Positions 1 through 8,951 of a stretch of DNA of 64,000 nucleotides are shown here, piece after piece. The DNA lies in NCBI RefSeq assembly GCF_000023145.1, contig NC_012704.1, positions 1,984,001-2,048,000 on the forward strand, written 5' to 3'. Within the stretch, counting starts at the first letter, position 1. The number at the start of each line of letters is the position of its first letter. The stretch comes from Corynebacterium kroppenstedtii DSM 44385 (lineage in GTDB: Bacteria; Actinomycetota; Actinomycetes; Mycobacteriales; Mycobacteriaceae). The notes below the pieces were generated by a model, which saw only the letters and a list, made by a program, of their open reading frames with translations, was not told where the DNA came from and searched no databases. The position numbers were made by a program, and so were the translations under genes.

Positions 1-48
1 CATATCAGAATGGTTGCCGACGTCGTTTTTGATTACTGCTGCGCTCAT
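1..48 (-). CDS. Start of the next gene of the sulfur operon (partial)
   Basis: An ATG at 48-46 overlaps the sulfite reductase stop codon in an ATGA arrangement and opens a frame that runs to the window edge (MSAAVIKNDVGNHSDM). Only 16 residues are visible, so the product cannot be identified from sequence. In Corynebacterium the gene after cysI is normally cysX or cysH (phosphoadenylylsulfate/adenylylsulfate reductase), so a translationally coupled assimilatory-sulfate gene is the best guess by context. Confidence 0.5.
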   Translation of the reverse strand, partial: MSAAVIKNDVGNHSDM

Positions 49-1895
49 TGCAAATCCTCGTCTGGGGCGCGAAGGACCCATTCGCGAAACTGTTCACCCT
101 TGTTTCGATCAGCTTTATATTTGGTGACAAGCCTTTCGACGTAATCGGCGAGTCCTGCACTCGTGACTTTGTGGCCACGGAGTTTTCGTCCAAAATCGGG
201 GTGGAATCCGAGGGCCCCTCCGAGGTGAACTTGGAATCCTTCAACGCGATTGCCATCTTGGTCGGTGACGATTTGCCCTTTGAGCCCGATATCCGCCAAT
301 TGCGTTCGGGCGCACGAGTTGGGGCAGCCATTAAGGCTGATCTTTAAGGGAACATCGAGATCACCTAAGCGTTCTTCGAGTTCGTCGGCTAACCGAACTG
401 CGCGTTGTTTTGTCACAACGAGGGCAAGTTTGCAGAATTCCAACCCCGTGCATGAAATGATGTCGCGTCGAAAACTCGAAGGCTTCGCCGATAGTCCCTC
501 ATTATCAAGGGCATGAAGTAGATGGGGCACGCGACCCCGTTTGACGTCGAGAAATAGGAGTTCTTTATTCGGAGTGGTTCGAATTCGACCCGATCCAAAT
601 TTATCGGCGAGCTCAGCCAAGCGAATCAGCTGACGCCCTTCAGTGTGCCCAACCGTAGGTTTCACCCCCACATACTTCAGCCCATCCTGCTGGTCGTGAA
701 CGCCGATATGATCCCGATAACCTGGGGCAACCGGCGGCTCCACACCGTCGCGGAGCGGATGACCGAGGTAGTCGTTTTCCAAAACTGAACGCAGCTTTTC
801 GACGCCCCAATCAGCGACGAGGAACTTCAGGCGAGCGCGGTTACGCAAACGTCGATAACCGTAATCGCGGAAAATGGAGACGATGCCCTCCCACACATCA
901 GGAACCTCGTCGAGAGAAACAAACACGCCCAAACGCTGAGCAAGCATGGGATTCGTCGACAAGCCCCCGCCTACCCAAACGTCGAAACCAGGCCCATGCT
1001 CAGGATGCCTAACACCGATAAACGAAAGGTCCTGAATCTCATGCGTCACATCTTGACGAGAGTTTCCCGAAATTGCAGTCTTAAACTTCCTCGGGAGATT
1101 TGAATACTCCGGCTTAGGAAGGCGATTGTTTTTAATCTCCTCAATCGCCGGTGTTGCATCAATAATTTCATCAGCAGCGACGCCGGCCACCGGCGAACCC
1201 AAAATGACGCGCGGAACATCACCACAACCAAAATTCGTGGACAAGCCCACACTGTTTAAGCGATCCCAGATCTCCGGGACATCTTCGATTCGGATCCAGT
1301 GGAGCTGCACATTCTGACGGTCCGTAAAGTCGGCGGTTCCACGGGCGAAGTCGCGGGAAATTTCACCGATGACCGTTAGTTGCTCGGAATTAACGACGCC
1401 ACCGTCTAAACGGATCCTCATCATGAAGTAATGGTCCTGGAGTTCAGCATTACTTTTGATGCTTGTTTGCTCTCCATCCATATCCTGGCGGCGCTGGGTA
1501 TAAAGGCCGATCCATTTAAAACGCGGGGCGAGGTCATTCGCCGGAATGGAATCGAACCCCTGAAGCGCGTAAATATCGCGGACGCGCTGGGCGACGGCGA
1601 CACCGGCGTCCTCAGCCTTGATCTTTTCGTCGTCGTTGAGGGCCTCGTGACCATCTACAGCCCACTGACCTTGGGGCTTCGGCTTTCGACGAGGACGAGA
1701 ACACCCACCGGCAGCGCGTCCACCTGTGGTGCGTCCGCTGGCTCTCTGAGCGCGAGGCGAATCAGTCGACCGAGCTGCAGATGCGGCTTTTTCCCGGGTG
1801 GGAGTCGCGTCTCTCGTGCGGGACTGGGCGGAATCGTCAACGCCGGTAGCGGAGGCCTCGTGCTGAGCTGTTTCGTTACGAGTGGGGGTTGTCAT
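45..1895 (-). CDS. cysI: Ferredoxin-dependent assimilatory sulfite reductase
   Basis: Reduces sulfite to sulfide with a coupled 4Fe-4S/siroheme centre; cytoplasmic, in cysteine biosynthesis. The two cysteine pairs that bind the centre are visible: CTGLEFC near residue 482 and NGCPNSC near residue 525, inside the usual two-repeat NirA/Sir architecture. I chose the ATG at 1895 because GAAGGA lies 6-7 nt before it; the same frame stays open upstream to 1994, without a comparable site. That gives 616 residues. The first 75-80 residues are a polar, Ser/Thr/Arg/Ala-rich extension, and homology begins around the RKPKPQGQW segment, so the protein is longer than the roughly 560 residues usual in the genus. 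It is transcribed from a promoter near 2309-2337 that carries a McbR box. A nitrite-reductase role is the alternative, but the McbR box and coupled downstream gene favour sulfite. Confidence 0.93.
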   Translation of the reverse strand: MTTPTRNETAQHEASATGVDDSAQSRTRDATPTREKAASAARSTDSPRAQRASGRTTGGRAAGGCSRPRRKPKPQGQWAVDGHEALNDDEKIKAEDAGVAVAQRVRDIYALQGFDSIPANDLAPRFKWIGLYTQRRQDMDGEQTSIKSNAELQDHYFMMRIRLDGGVVNSEQLTVIGEISRDFARGTADFTDRQNVQLHWIRIEDVPEIWDRLNSVGLSTNFGCGDVPRVILGSPVAGVAADEIIDATPAIEEIKNNRLPKPEYSNLPRKFKTAISGNSRQDVTHEIQDLSFIGVRHPEHGPGFDVWVGGGLSTNPMLAQRLGVFVSLDEVPDVWEGIVSIFRDYGYRRLRNRARLKFLVADWGVEKLRSVLENDYLGHPLRDGVEPPVAPGYRDHIGVHDQQDGLKYVGVKPTVGHTEGRQLIRLAELADKFGSGRIRTTPNKELLFLDVKRGRVPHLLHALDNEGLSAKPSSFRRDIISCTGLEFCKLALVVTKQRAVRLADELEERLGDLDVPLKISLNGCPNSCARTQLADIGLKGQIVTDQDGNRVEGFQVHLGGALGFHPDFGRKLRGHKVTSAGLADYVERLVTKYKADRNKGEQFREWVLRAPDEDLQ

Positions 1896-2119
1896 GGCTT
1901 TATCCTTCGTTTCGTTGTGGCAAGAAGCCGGATCAATTGGGCTGCGTTGAGAACTCGGGGTTTCACATCGCGGGGCTATCAGATCGGGTGCCATTAGCTG
2001 GTCGGCTGGCTGGACGGCAATTGGTGGGGCCGCCGTCGGCGAGGAAGTCAGGTGAGCATCGGTTCGTCGTCACTTCCTCGTCGGTCGGAATGGTGGATTA
2101 TGTACTCCACCGTCCGCGG

Positions 2120-2228
2120 CAGGGTGATTGTTTCAGCTTCCCCGTGAAAGGACGACCACAACTCTTCGCTTCCGAAGCAGTTATTATGTGCCTCACAGGA
2201 GCCTGTTTCACCTGATAAACGGGCTTTT
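2120..2228. other. Highly structured leader or antisense RNA upstream of cysI
   Basis: This segment lies between the cysI promoter (2309-2337) and its ATG (1895). Read on the minus strand it folds into one long interrupted hairpin: CAGGTGA (2214-2208) against TCACCCTG (2127-2120), then CAGGCT/AGCTG, CTGTGA/TCACGG and AACT/AGTT, with GCTTCGGAAGC at the tip. A competing hairpin, AGCCCGTTT with AAACAGGCT (2225-2200), shares the CAGGTGAAACAGGCT strand, so the two folds exclude each other, as in attenuators. Read on the plus strand, the competing hairpin is followed by TTTT, so a plus-strand antisense RNA ending at 2228 is equally possible. I recognise no known riboswitch class. The rest of 1896-2308 holds no convincing gene. 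Confidence 0.45.
2200..2228 (+). terminator. Rho-independent terminator on the plus strand inside the cysI leader
   Basis: AGCCTGTTT (2200-2208) and AAACGGGCT (2217-2225) form a nine-pair stem with one G-U pair and an eight-base loop, followed directly by TTTTAT. No annotated plus-strand gene ends here, so it would serve an unannotated RNA. It may instead only be the mirror image of a minus-strand leader hairpin. Confidence 0.45.
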
Positions 2229-2308
2229 ATCCAACCAGCACACTGCCTGACTTCAGAGTTCCGATCGATCCCCTAGTGATAGACCAAGTTGTTTTTGATT
2301 GTGCTCAA

Positions 2309-2337
2309 ATTCTAGACCGCTCTGTCTATTCTTTCAA
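2309..2337 (-). promoter_or_regulatory. cysI promoter with McbR box
   Basis: On the minus strand TTGAAA (2337-2332) and TAGAAT (2314-2309) are separated by exactly 17 bases. The 16-base inverted repeat TAGAC-CGCTCT-GTCTA occupies 2313-2328, filling the spacer and touching the -10 box. TAGAC-N6-GTCTA is the published operator of McbR, the TetR-type repressor of sulfur and methionine genes in C. glutamicum. The position predicts repression by blocking RNA polymerase. The leader to the cysI ATG would be about 400 nt. Confidence 0.8.
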
Positions 2338-2341
2338 CTTT

Positions 2342-3382
2342 TTAGAGACATCGTGCCCCTGACACTGAAGCAGATGCCTGCTCAGCTGCGACATCAGAAG
2401 GACCCGTCTTGATCACTTCCGCCCCACGCGTCTCCGCATGCACGCCTGGGCGAGGATCGCGCGAAGAGGACTCGCTACGTGAGCCAGCGTCGTTAAGCGT
2501 CGTTAACCGGCTTGAAACGCGCTTTTCCTCTCGAGACTGGGCATATTGCCGAGCCCAATTGCCTGCGATCATCCCAAAGCCAGCGGCTAAGACGACTGCT
2601 TCCCACTGGGACGCGTGACCGATACCGAGAGCATCGAGCAACACCTTGACATTCAGCCCGACGAGCAGCACGCCGACCGCGCCACCGAGGACCGACGCAT
2701 TAACTTTTCCGGCGAGCCACGCGGCAAACGGAGCGGTAACAATCCCGCCGATGAACAGGCCCAATGCCGGCGCAGCGTGGTGCTCAACTTCCCTGCTCAA
2801 CACCGGTATGAAGCCCAGCGTTGCCGCGGTGGCGACGAGGAATTGCGCGGCCAGGACCGTCCCAACTATCCGCCTCGGCTCGCGTTTTCCGGCCGCCATC
2901 AGCGTCGATGTGGTCATCGTTCCCCAGCCACCGCCACCCGTGGCATCCAGACCGCCGACCACAAAACCAAGAATGCCGAGACGCTTCGGTCCCCACACTG
3001 TTTTCGCCTGGATGGTGACGAGCCCGATGAATCGCAAAACGATGAATGTCCCCAAAGCGACAAGAATCGCGGCGGTCAGCGGACGCGCTGCTGACGCGCT
3101 CGCCTGGCCCAAAACACGTGCGCCGATAAAGGCTCCGAATGCGCCCGGAGCGCCCAGCGATAGAGCTAGCTTCCAGTCGACATTTCCCATTTTCCAGTGG
3201 CTAAGCCCCAGCGCAAGGGTGGTGCCCACCTCGACGAGGTGAACGATTGCCGACGCCGTCGCGGCCTGCACGCCAGTAAACACCAGCAGTGTTGTTGAGG
3301 TAACCCCGTAGGCCATCCCCATGCTCCCCTTGACCAGCTGTGCACCGACGCCGATCAGGAGAAAAATAATTATCGCTTCCAT
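2342..3382 (-). CDS. TSUP (TauE/SafE) family membrane transporter, sulfur-related
   Basis: A 346-residue integral membrane protein with about eight hydrophobic segments in two halves, typical of the TauE/SafE (TSUP) family, which moves sulfite, sulfate or organosulfonates. The N-terminal half has the family-type GVGAQLVKGSMGMAYG segment and the second half a GGLDATGGGGWG loop in the matching place. The last 70 or so residues are hydrophilic and probably cytoplasmic. A McbR box lies 46 bases upstream of the ATG (3428-3443), and cysI lies downstream on the same strand under its own McbR-box promoter. This supports a role in sulfur-compound transport, like CysZ of C. glutamicum. Direction and substrate cannot be read from the sequence. 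Confidence 0.82.
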   Translation of the reverse strand: MEAIIIFLLIGVGAQLVKGSMGMAYGVTSTTLLVFTGVQAATASAIVHLVEVGTTLALGLSHWKMGNVDWKLALSLGAPGAFGAFIGARVLGQASASAARPLTAAILVALGTFIVLRFIGLVTIQAKTVWGPKRLGILGFVVGGLDATGGGGWGTMTTSTLMAAGKREPRRIVGTVLAAQFLVATAATLGFIPVLSREVEHHAAPALGLFIGGIVTAPFAAWLAGKVNASVLGGAVGVLLVGLNVKVLLDALGIGHASQWEAVVLAAGFGMIAGNWARQYAQSREEKRVSSRLTTLNDAGSRSESSSRDPRPGVHAETRGAEVIKTGPSDVAAEQASASVSGARCL

Positions 3383-3427
3383 GGGTTCGCCTTCGCACTA
3401 CGTTGTCTAAGGTCCGTCAGCCTACAA

Positions 3428-3443
3428 TAGACCGAGCGGTCTA
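3428..3443 (-). promoter_or_regulatory. McbR operator upstream of the TSUP gene
   Basis: TAGAC-CGAGCG-GTCTA is an exact match to the McbR consensus TAGAC-N6-GTCTA; the arms extend to TAGACCG/CGGTCTA. It sits 46 bases before the TSUP start. Together with the cysI box it places both transcription units in the sulfur regulon. The rest of 3383-3974 holds only the repeat at 3747-3866. Confidence 0.8.
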
Positions 3444-3746
3444 GGTATTGAAAGCGAAACTACCCCTCCCCGTGCACGACGTCAACATTTCTGCGACACA
3501 GTGTCCCCCCGGTCGATTTTGCCTGGATGTACCGACCTGCGCGTGAAACCGAGAAGTCTGAGCGCGACTTGGGCGCCAGCCCCTGCCCTGGATGTCTTCT
3601 ATATCCCCGATACCCCAAATCCGCACCGCAGTATCTATGACTTGCAGTTAATACCGCAGAGTTAATCCTGCAATAGCGATAGTGATGCCGGGATACCCAT
3701 CCCCGTCGACTCCTATTCACACGAATAGGCTGCCGAAATCCTAAAA

Positions 3747-3866
3747 GTGCTGGGGTATATACGGTGCTCGTCAGAAAAATGCGGGGATATATGCCAGAAA
3801 AATGGCCGAAAATTGACCATATACCCCCACAGTTTTATTTCACCGGCATATACCTCCGCAAAAATC
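3747..3866. repeat. Interspersed palindromic repeat, copy A
   Basis: This copy is built from the unit TGCGGGGRTATATG and its reverse complement, joined by an A-rich spacer and a GGCCGAAAATTGACC core. Copies of the units occur near 3749-3764, 3779-3794, 3817-3834 and 3846-3863. It lies between the TSUP promoter and the end of ptsS. The same block recurs at 8476, 10888 and 34739. It has no coding function that I can see, although frames running through it give similar short peptides because the DNA repeats. Confidence 0.85.
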
Positions 3867-3974
3867 CGGCCTAGTATCTCTCCGTCAGGTCCGGACCATC
3901 TTCAGCAATTCCCGATTCCACCTCAAGGATTCGAGTCCTTACATGTTGGCCCGGCACCACACCAGGCCAGCAGC

Positions 3975-6053
3975 CTAAGCGTCTCCCTTAGAGGACGTCG
4001 CATAGCTACCCGCACTCGAAGCCTCCTGGCTCGCAGACACTGTTTGCTTCGGATCCACAGCATAGAGCTCGTCACCTGACGTAATCTCGCTGGGCAAAGA
4101 CTGAACCAGCCGATGCAGGGGGCCAACCCGTCGATAGTTACTGACAACAACCGGGGTCGTAACTTCGTACCCGGCTCCAGTAATCCCCTCAATATCGAAT
4201 TCGCCCAAAACTTCACCGGCTTCGACAACATCACCTTGTTTCTTGTGAGGTGTGAAGTACTTACCTTTTAGGTTCACAGTATCGAAGCCAATGTGCATCA
4301 AAATGTCCAATGGTTTTCCATCTTCGCCTTTACCGCGAACGGCGAATGCATGCCCAGTCGGAAATGCCACAATAATTTTCCCGCTGATCGGAGCCACGAG
4401 TTTTCCTATCGATGGCTTAATTGCCACGCCCGGGCCAAGTTTTCCTTGCGCGAACATTGGCTCGCTAATGGATGAAAGTGGAGATACTTCTCCGGAAAGC
4501 GGAGCATAAACCGTTGTTGCATTTTCCGAAGGCGAATCCGAAGCATCGTAGTTGGTGGCCTCGGAAGCCATCGAACCTGTCGGGACGGCTGCATTGTTGC
4601 CGGCTCCCACATCAACACCGTCGGGAACATCCGGATCGATCGTGCCTTTTCGGACGAGCGAAAACTTCCCATAGCTGAAAGCCGCAATGAAGGAAAGCAC
4701 GAAGGTAATAACTGCACAGATCAAGAAGTTGCCCCAGTCACCGGCGCGCATCGAAACCACACCGACGAAACCGGCAGCACCTAAAGCCATGGCCTTCACA
4801 TTAAACAGGGCGATGAGCGCGCCACCGATAGCTCCGGCACCCATCCCGATATAGAACGGCCAGCGCAAACGTAAGTTAACACCGAAAATAGCTGGCTCGG
4901 TAATACCGAATACAGCCGAAACTCCGGACGCACCTGCGAGACCTTTTAATTTTTCGTTCTTCGCGAGGAAGAAAACAGCTAGCGCGCCCGCACCTTGAGC
5001 AATGTTTGCCATCGATGCGATAGCAAAGATAAACGATCCGCCTTGGTTCCATAACATCGTCTCGACGGGTGGGAAGCTCTGGTGGAGACCCGTGATAACA
5101 ATCGGAGAATAAATCAGACCGAAGATGAAACCGCCGATCGGACCACCAGCGTCGTAAATATTTTGAAGTCCGATAGCGAGCTCATCACCGACCCACCGCA
5201 ACGCGGGGCCGACAGCAATAAAGGTCACAAAACCGGTGATCAACAGGGTAAGAAGGGGCGTGACCATAAAGTCGACGGTGCCCTTGAGCCTCTTATGAAA
5301 TGCCTTCTCGATGGTCGCCAAAATCCAGGACACCGCGAGTACAGGAAGTACAGTTCCCTGATAACCCGCCTGAGCAACATGCAATCCGAAGAGATCCCAA
5401 TATTGCATGGATCCTTTATCAATGGCCTCGGCGACGTCATAGCCATTCACGAGAGTTGGCATGACCATGGCCATACCAATGCCGGCGCCCAAAAACTCGT
5501 TACCGCCGAAGCGTTTAGTCGCCGTGAAGCCCACCAAAACGGGCAAAAATGCGAAAGGAGCGGAGGCAAGGAGGTTTATCATCTCCGAGACTCCGCTAAT
5601 TTGTGGGTACATCGCGACTAACGAACGGGACCCGAAAAGCCCTTCGGCAGTCAATACATTATTGAGGGCCATGAGCAGACCCCCACCGACCAGGATCGGG
5701 ATAAGGGGAACAAATATATCGGCGAGGACTTTTACTCCCCGTGTGAACCAGTTGCTTTTCTCAGCCGCAACGTTTTTCAGTTCCTCTGTCGTCACGGAAA
5801 TATTCTTGGAGGTAAGCTTATCCAGTTCGCTGAATACTTCATTGACATCCCCCGGGCCGACAATAATCTGGAACATTCCCCCGGTCTCAAAGGTCCCTTT
5901 TAAGTCGGGGTCATTATCGAGGGCTTGGGAATCCACCGCCTCGGTATCATTGAGAACCATTCTTAGCCGAGTAGCGCAGTGAGCTGCAGCCACTATGTTA
6001 GATTCGCCACCGATAGCGTTGAGAACCCTATCGGCAACCGCCTTGTGATCCAC
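3975..6053 (-). CDS. ptsS: Sucrose-type PTS permease, EIIBCA
   Basis: Takes up sugar, most likely sucrose, and phosphorylates it at the membrane. The 692 residues hold EIIB at about 1-85, with phospho-cysteine C26 in HCATRLR, then a multi-spanning EIIC at about 105-460. A polar linker follows, and EIIA(Glc)-type sequence starts at about 516 (YAPLSGEV) with the phospho-histidine near 587 in LMHIGFDTV. The domain order B-C-A matches PtsS of C. glutamicum. The sucrose-6-phosphate hydrolase gene lies upstream on the same strand, across a 600-base gap, and it makes sucrose the likely substrate. Tandem palindromes just before the start codon (6093-6118) suggest a dedicated repressor. Confidence 0.92.
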   Translation of the reverse strand: MDHKAVADRVLNAIGGESNIVAAAHCATRLRMVLNDTEAVDSQALDNDPDLKGTFETGGMFQIIVGPGDVNEVFSELDKLTSKNISVTTEELKNVAAEKSNWFTRGVKVLADIFVPLIPILVGGGLLMALNNVLTAEGLFGSRSLVAMYPQISGVSEMINLLASAPFAFLPVLVGFTATKRFGGNEFLGAGIGMAMVMPTLVNGYDVAEAIDKGSMQYWDLFGLHVAQAGYQGTVLPVLAVSWILATIEKAFHKRLKGTVDFMVTPLLTLLITGFVTFIAVGPALRWVGDELAIGLQNIYDAGGPIGGFIFGLIYSPIVITGLHQSFPPVETMLWNQGGSFIFAIASMANIAQGAGALAVFFLAKNEKLKGLAGASGVSAVFGITEPAIFGVNLRLRWPFYIGMGAGAIGGALIALFNVKAMALGAAGFVGVVSMRAGDWGNFLICAVITFVLSFIAAFSYGKFSLVRKGTIDPDVPDGVDVGAGNNAAVPTGSMASEATNYDASDSPSENATTVYAPLSGEVSPLSSISEPMFAQGKLGPGVAIKPSIGKLVAPISGKIIVAFPTGHAFAVRGKGEDGKPLDILMHIGFDTVNLKGKYFTPHKKQGDVVEAGEVLGEFDIEGITGAGYEVTTPVVVSNYRRVGPLHRLVQSLPSEITSGDELYAVDPKQTVSASQEASSAGSYATSSKGDA

Positions 6054-6092
6054 TATTTCTCCTATTCATCCCTGCCAAAGCTAGTGACGATC

Positions 6093-6118
6093 ACTACCTG
6101 GTAGTACTACCTGGTATT
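6093..6118 (-). promoter_or_regulatory. Tandem palindromic operator before ptsS
   Basis: Two adjacent 13-base units, ACTACCTGGTAGT (6093-6105) and ACTACCTGGTATT (6106-6118), lie 40-65 bases before the ptsS start. The first is itself palindromic, and the junction forms a perfect palindrome, GGTAGTACTACC. A GntR-like or other dimeric regulator is the likely reader; the regulator is not in the window. Confidence 0.6.
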
Positions 6119-6176
6119 ACTACTAAAAAGATATCTACTTGTTTTGCTGAAACGTGCCGAGCCACCCTTTGCTCTA

Positions 6177-6184
6177 AAGCGTTT
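6177..6184. promoter_or_regulatory. Possible LacI-type half-palindrome in the ptsS upstream region
   Basis: TAAAGCGTTTA contains the AANCGNTT core typical of LacI/GalR operators, about 125 bases before ptsS. It is short and could be chance. The rest of the 600-base interval 6054-6654 is A+T-rich; apart from a possible decayed repeat near 6413-6506 I see no gene in it. Confidence 0.25.
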
Positions 6185-6654
6185 ACTTATTATTATTCTG
6201 AATTTAAAAATATGACCTATACACAGGAACAAAGTGCTCCTGTTAAGAAGTCACTAACACTCGTTAACAGTAACAGATGCTGCAGACGAAATATTGATGG
6301 CTTATGAGGCACGCTTTTTAGACGCACGGGACATTTATCTGCACAGACAGATCTTGGTAAGACAAAGATCTCTAGGAGAGTTTCGCACGGCCGTGGGATA
6401 CGTCACACATAACGGGGATATATCACGAATTTCTGAGATAAATGATGCATCCGGCATGAATCAGGGACCCTTGTAAAAATCAAACACCTCTGAGATATAC
6501 CCCGAAAAACACTCAGACATCAGCCGCACTCGAAGTGCTATCTAAAAACACAGCTCAGTCATTTTTAATGGAGTAGAACAAGGCGCAGTAACGTCGATCA
6601 CAAATAGCATCGTCTAATGCATGAAAGAACGAAGGAATCGGACCACGCAACCAA

Positions 6655-8259
6655 TCACATCGAACTCGCCTCTTCGTGCAATTCGCACCAGGTCTCCCCT
6701 TCCGAAGGGTAAACCATCGACGACAGCGCTATTTGCCCGCCACCAGCTAAAACCTCTAACGTGCAGCCGTCGACGACTATCGACGTCGCGCCTTGCATGT
6801 ATTCCGTATCAACATCAGCCACCCGCACATCACCATTAATCTCGACCGATACCCTGCTACGTCCAACGTCAATCCGTGCTGCTTGGTTGCCGCCCGTGTC
6901 GGTAAGGAACACGGAATGCACGGCGTCACTATCGCTCGGCGCAGCGACCTCACGATGTTGCACCCAAAACGGTCCGTAATTATCTACCTTCGCAGCCTCG
7001 GCTGCACATGAACGTATTGTCCCCACGTCCGGCAGGAATGACTGAATCAGCCGATGATCCCGCAGCACTACACGACGCGGCATCGTTAGCGAATGAACCC
7101 ATCCCGCGGCTGACACCGTGGGCGCATCATCGGCATCGGGTAACCCCATCCACCCCAGCATGACAGCAGAATCCCACGCGCCAGAATCCTGCCGTGGCCG
7201 TCGTCGGTAATAAGCACTCTCTGACGAGCGGAAATTATCAACCGGACCACTCTGATCGCTTAGAGACTCTTCCTTAAGTACATCAGTTTTCTTATTAACT
7301 TCCTGCAGGTCAGCAATACACGATCCATCCGCGAACTGCGGAGCATAAAAAGTGTGACCATAATCAAGCTCCGAAAATCCCCGAATTACAGAAAACGTCG
7401 TTCCTTCTAGCTTGCCGACGATGTAACCGCACTGATCACTACTCGCGTAGTGACGAACCCCATTGATCCGACGCTCAGAAAGCCCCTGCGGGCACATGAC
7501 GAGAACGTCCAAATCCTCTCCTGTGCTGCGGTCATGCATGCGGAAGAGGTTTGGACACTCCCACATATAGCCACGCGGAAGAATGTCCGGAGCAGAACCA
7601 GACTGCGCAGAGTTTACGTCGAAAATAAGCTCACCTTCGTAAGCCCAGTGAACTAAATCGTCGGAACGATACAAAGCAATCCCACCGGTGAGATCATTTC
7701 GCTGCGCACCAATGACCATTCGCCAGCGTCGTTTTCCCCCATAATCTCGCGTCACCATCGGGTCACGGAAATGCTCGGTAAACCCCGGGGCAGGACCATC
7801 GATCACCGGATTTTCTGGATAATGGCGAAACTCCATACCAACAACCGGATCATGTGTCGCGCGAACCAAGTTTTGAGTTGTACGCCGACGAATTTTTCCA
7901 TTTTCCACCGGAACCTTGACATTTCCAGTGTAAAAAATCGCTAACGAATCCTTATTGTCTTTATTGTTTCGCCCATTTTCGTTAACGCCGACAGCATTTC
8001 CGGAATAACAACCCTGCATGTCATATGGATGGCCCGGATACAGAGAATCAGGATGGTGAGTAATCCGCCATGCATTTTTTCCAGTAATAGGTACGGACGC
8101 GCGGGCCCAGCCGGTGCGTTTAGGCGTACGAGGAAAAACCGGGTCGTGCTGATAAAAGATGTGGAGTGTGTTGCCGACGATGCACAAACCATTCGGGTCG
8201 TTCAACCTGCCCTGGATAGGAGTGACATGCAGAAAGGGGCGCATCGAATTGGCTTTCAT
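6655..8259 (-). CDS. scrB: Sucrose-6-phosphate hydrolase (GH32)
   Basis: Cleaves sucrose-6-phosphate to glucose-6-phosphate and fructose in the cytoplasm. The three GH32 acidic motifs are present: LNDPNG near residue 20 (nucleophile Asp), FRDP near 165, and WECP near 234 (acid/base Glu). I placed the start at the ATG at 8259 because GH32 proteins normally begin some 20 residues before NDPNG; the frame is open to 8394, where no ribosome site is seen, and ATG 8244 is another option. At 534 residues it is somewhat long for the family, with polar insertions. There is no signal peptide, as expected for an enzyme acting on the PTS product. It reads toward ptsS. Confidence 0.9.
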   Translation of the reverse strand: MKANSMRPFLHVTPIQGRLNDPNGLCIVGNTLHIFYQHDPVFPRTPKRTGWARASVPITGKNAWRITHHPDSLYPGHPYDMQGCYSGNAVGVNENGRNNKDNKDSLAIFYTGNVKVPVENGKIRRRTTQNLVRATHDPVVGMEFRHYPENPVIDGPAPGFTEHFRDPMVTRDYGGKRRWRMVIGAQRNDLTGGIALYRSDDLVHWAYEGELIFDVNSAQSGSAPDILPRGYMWECPNLFRMHDRSTGEDLDVLVMCPQGLSERRINGVRHYASSDQCGYIVGKLEGTTFSVIRGFSELDYGHTFYAPQFADGSCIADLQEVNKKTDVLKEESLSDQSGPVDNFRSSESAYYRRRPRQDSGAWDSAVMLGWMGLPDADDAPTVSAAGWVHSLTMPRRVVLRDHRLIQSFLPDVGTIRSCAAEAAKVDNYGPFWVQHREVAAPSDSDAVHSVFLTDTGGNQAARIDVGRSRVSVEINGDVRVADVDTEYMQGATSIVVDGCTLEVLAGGGQIALSSMVYPSEGETWCELHEEASSM

Positions 8260-8475
8260 GGCACCTATGGTAGCGGTTTGGCGCTGTAGGTTGACCTTAC
8301 GTATGGGGGTTGCATCCGATGATTGATCGCCACTAATGGTGGGGCAGCTCCGGGAATAGTAATCGATATCCCCTAGGCGCGGCCGAAAGTGCATAATTTC
8401 TCGGAATTGTGAAAGTGATCGTGGTTAATGTGGCTCCATCGGGCCATTCTCAAGCTCAGGTGCCTTCGTCATAGG

Positions 8476-8602
8476 AAAACTGCGGGGAAATATGGGCCGT
8501 TCCTGAGAAAAATGCGGAGGTATATGCCAGAAAAATGGCCGAAAATCGGCCATATATCCCCGCAGTTTTCTGAACCTGGCATATACCCCCACAAAATTCA
8601 GG
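8476..8602. repeat. Interspersed palindromic repeat, copy B (most complete)
   Basis: The fullest copy holds four units in the order 1, 2, 1', 2': AAAACTGCGGGGAAATATGG, TGCGGAGGTATATGCCAG, CCATATATCCCCGCAGTTTT and CTGGCATATACCCCCACA. Unit 1 complements 1' and unit 2 complements 2'. Because all cores are alike, 2 can also pair with 1' around a GGCCGAAAATCGGCC core. It lies between the divergent scrB and permease genes. The remainder of 8260-8951 holds no gene; it becomes A+T-rich just before the permease, consistent with its promoter. Confidence 0.88.
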
Positions 8603-8951
8603 CACCGAGCCGGTCTTGGGCGGAATAGGGACTACGCACAGCACACCACCGAACGAGGTGTCGCAACAGCAGCCTCGCACCAACTACTACCTCACACGAA
8701 TAACCGCATCACCCAGCTCAACCAGGTAAAACCCCGCACAGCCCCCATCAAAACCGTGCATCTCACCCACAATTCCTGCCACCCCACACAAGGCCGAAAA
8801 CCCCACATGTTTTATTTCCAGCTTGTTACTAGCGCACATTCCATCAGCCAAAACGCCAAGAAATATTAAGTTATTGTTTCCGATACTAAGAATTATTCCG
8901 GGGAGGTCTAGCGTAACGAACAATTAATTGTTCACACGAAGGGAGACCGAG

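Noticed and set aside
2615..3242. Long plus-strand open frames across the TSUP gene
   Set aside because: They are antisense to a clear membrane-protein gene, lack ribosome sites and show no coherent domain.
3924..3941. tRNA T-arm-like sequence AAGGATTCGAGTCCTT
   Set aside because: The loop has six bases and no acceptor, D or anticodon arms can be drawn around it.
6413..6506. Possible fifth, decayed copy of the repeat family (GGGGATATATC and GATATACCCCG)
   Set aside because: Only short cores match; the spacer, A-tract and GGCC core are missing, so it was not listed as a copy.
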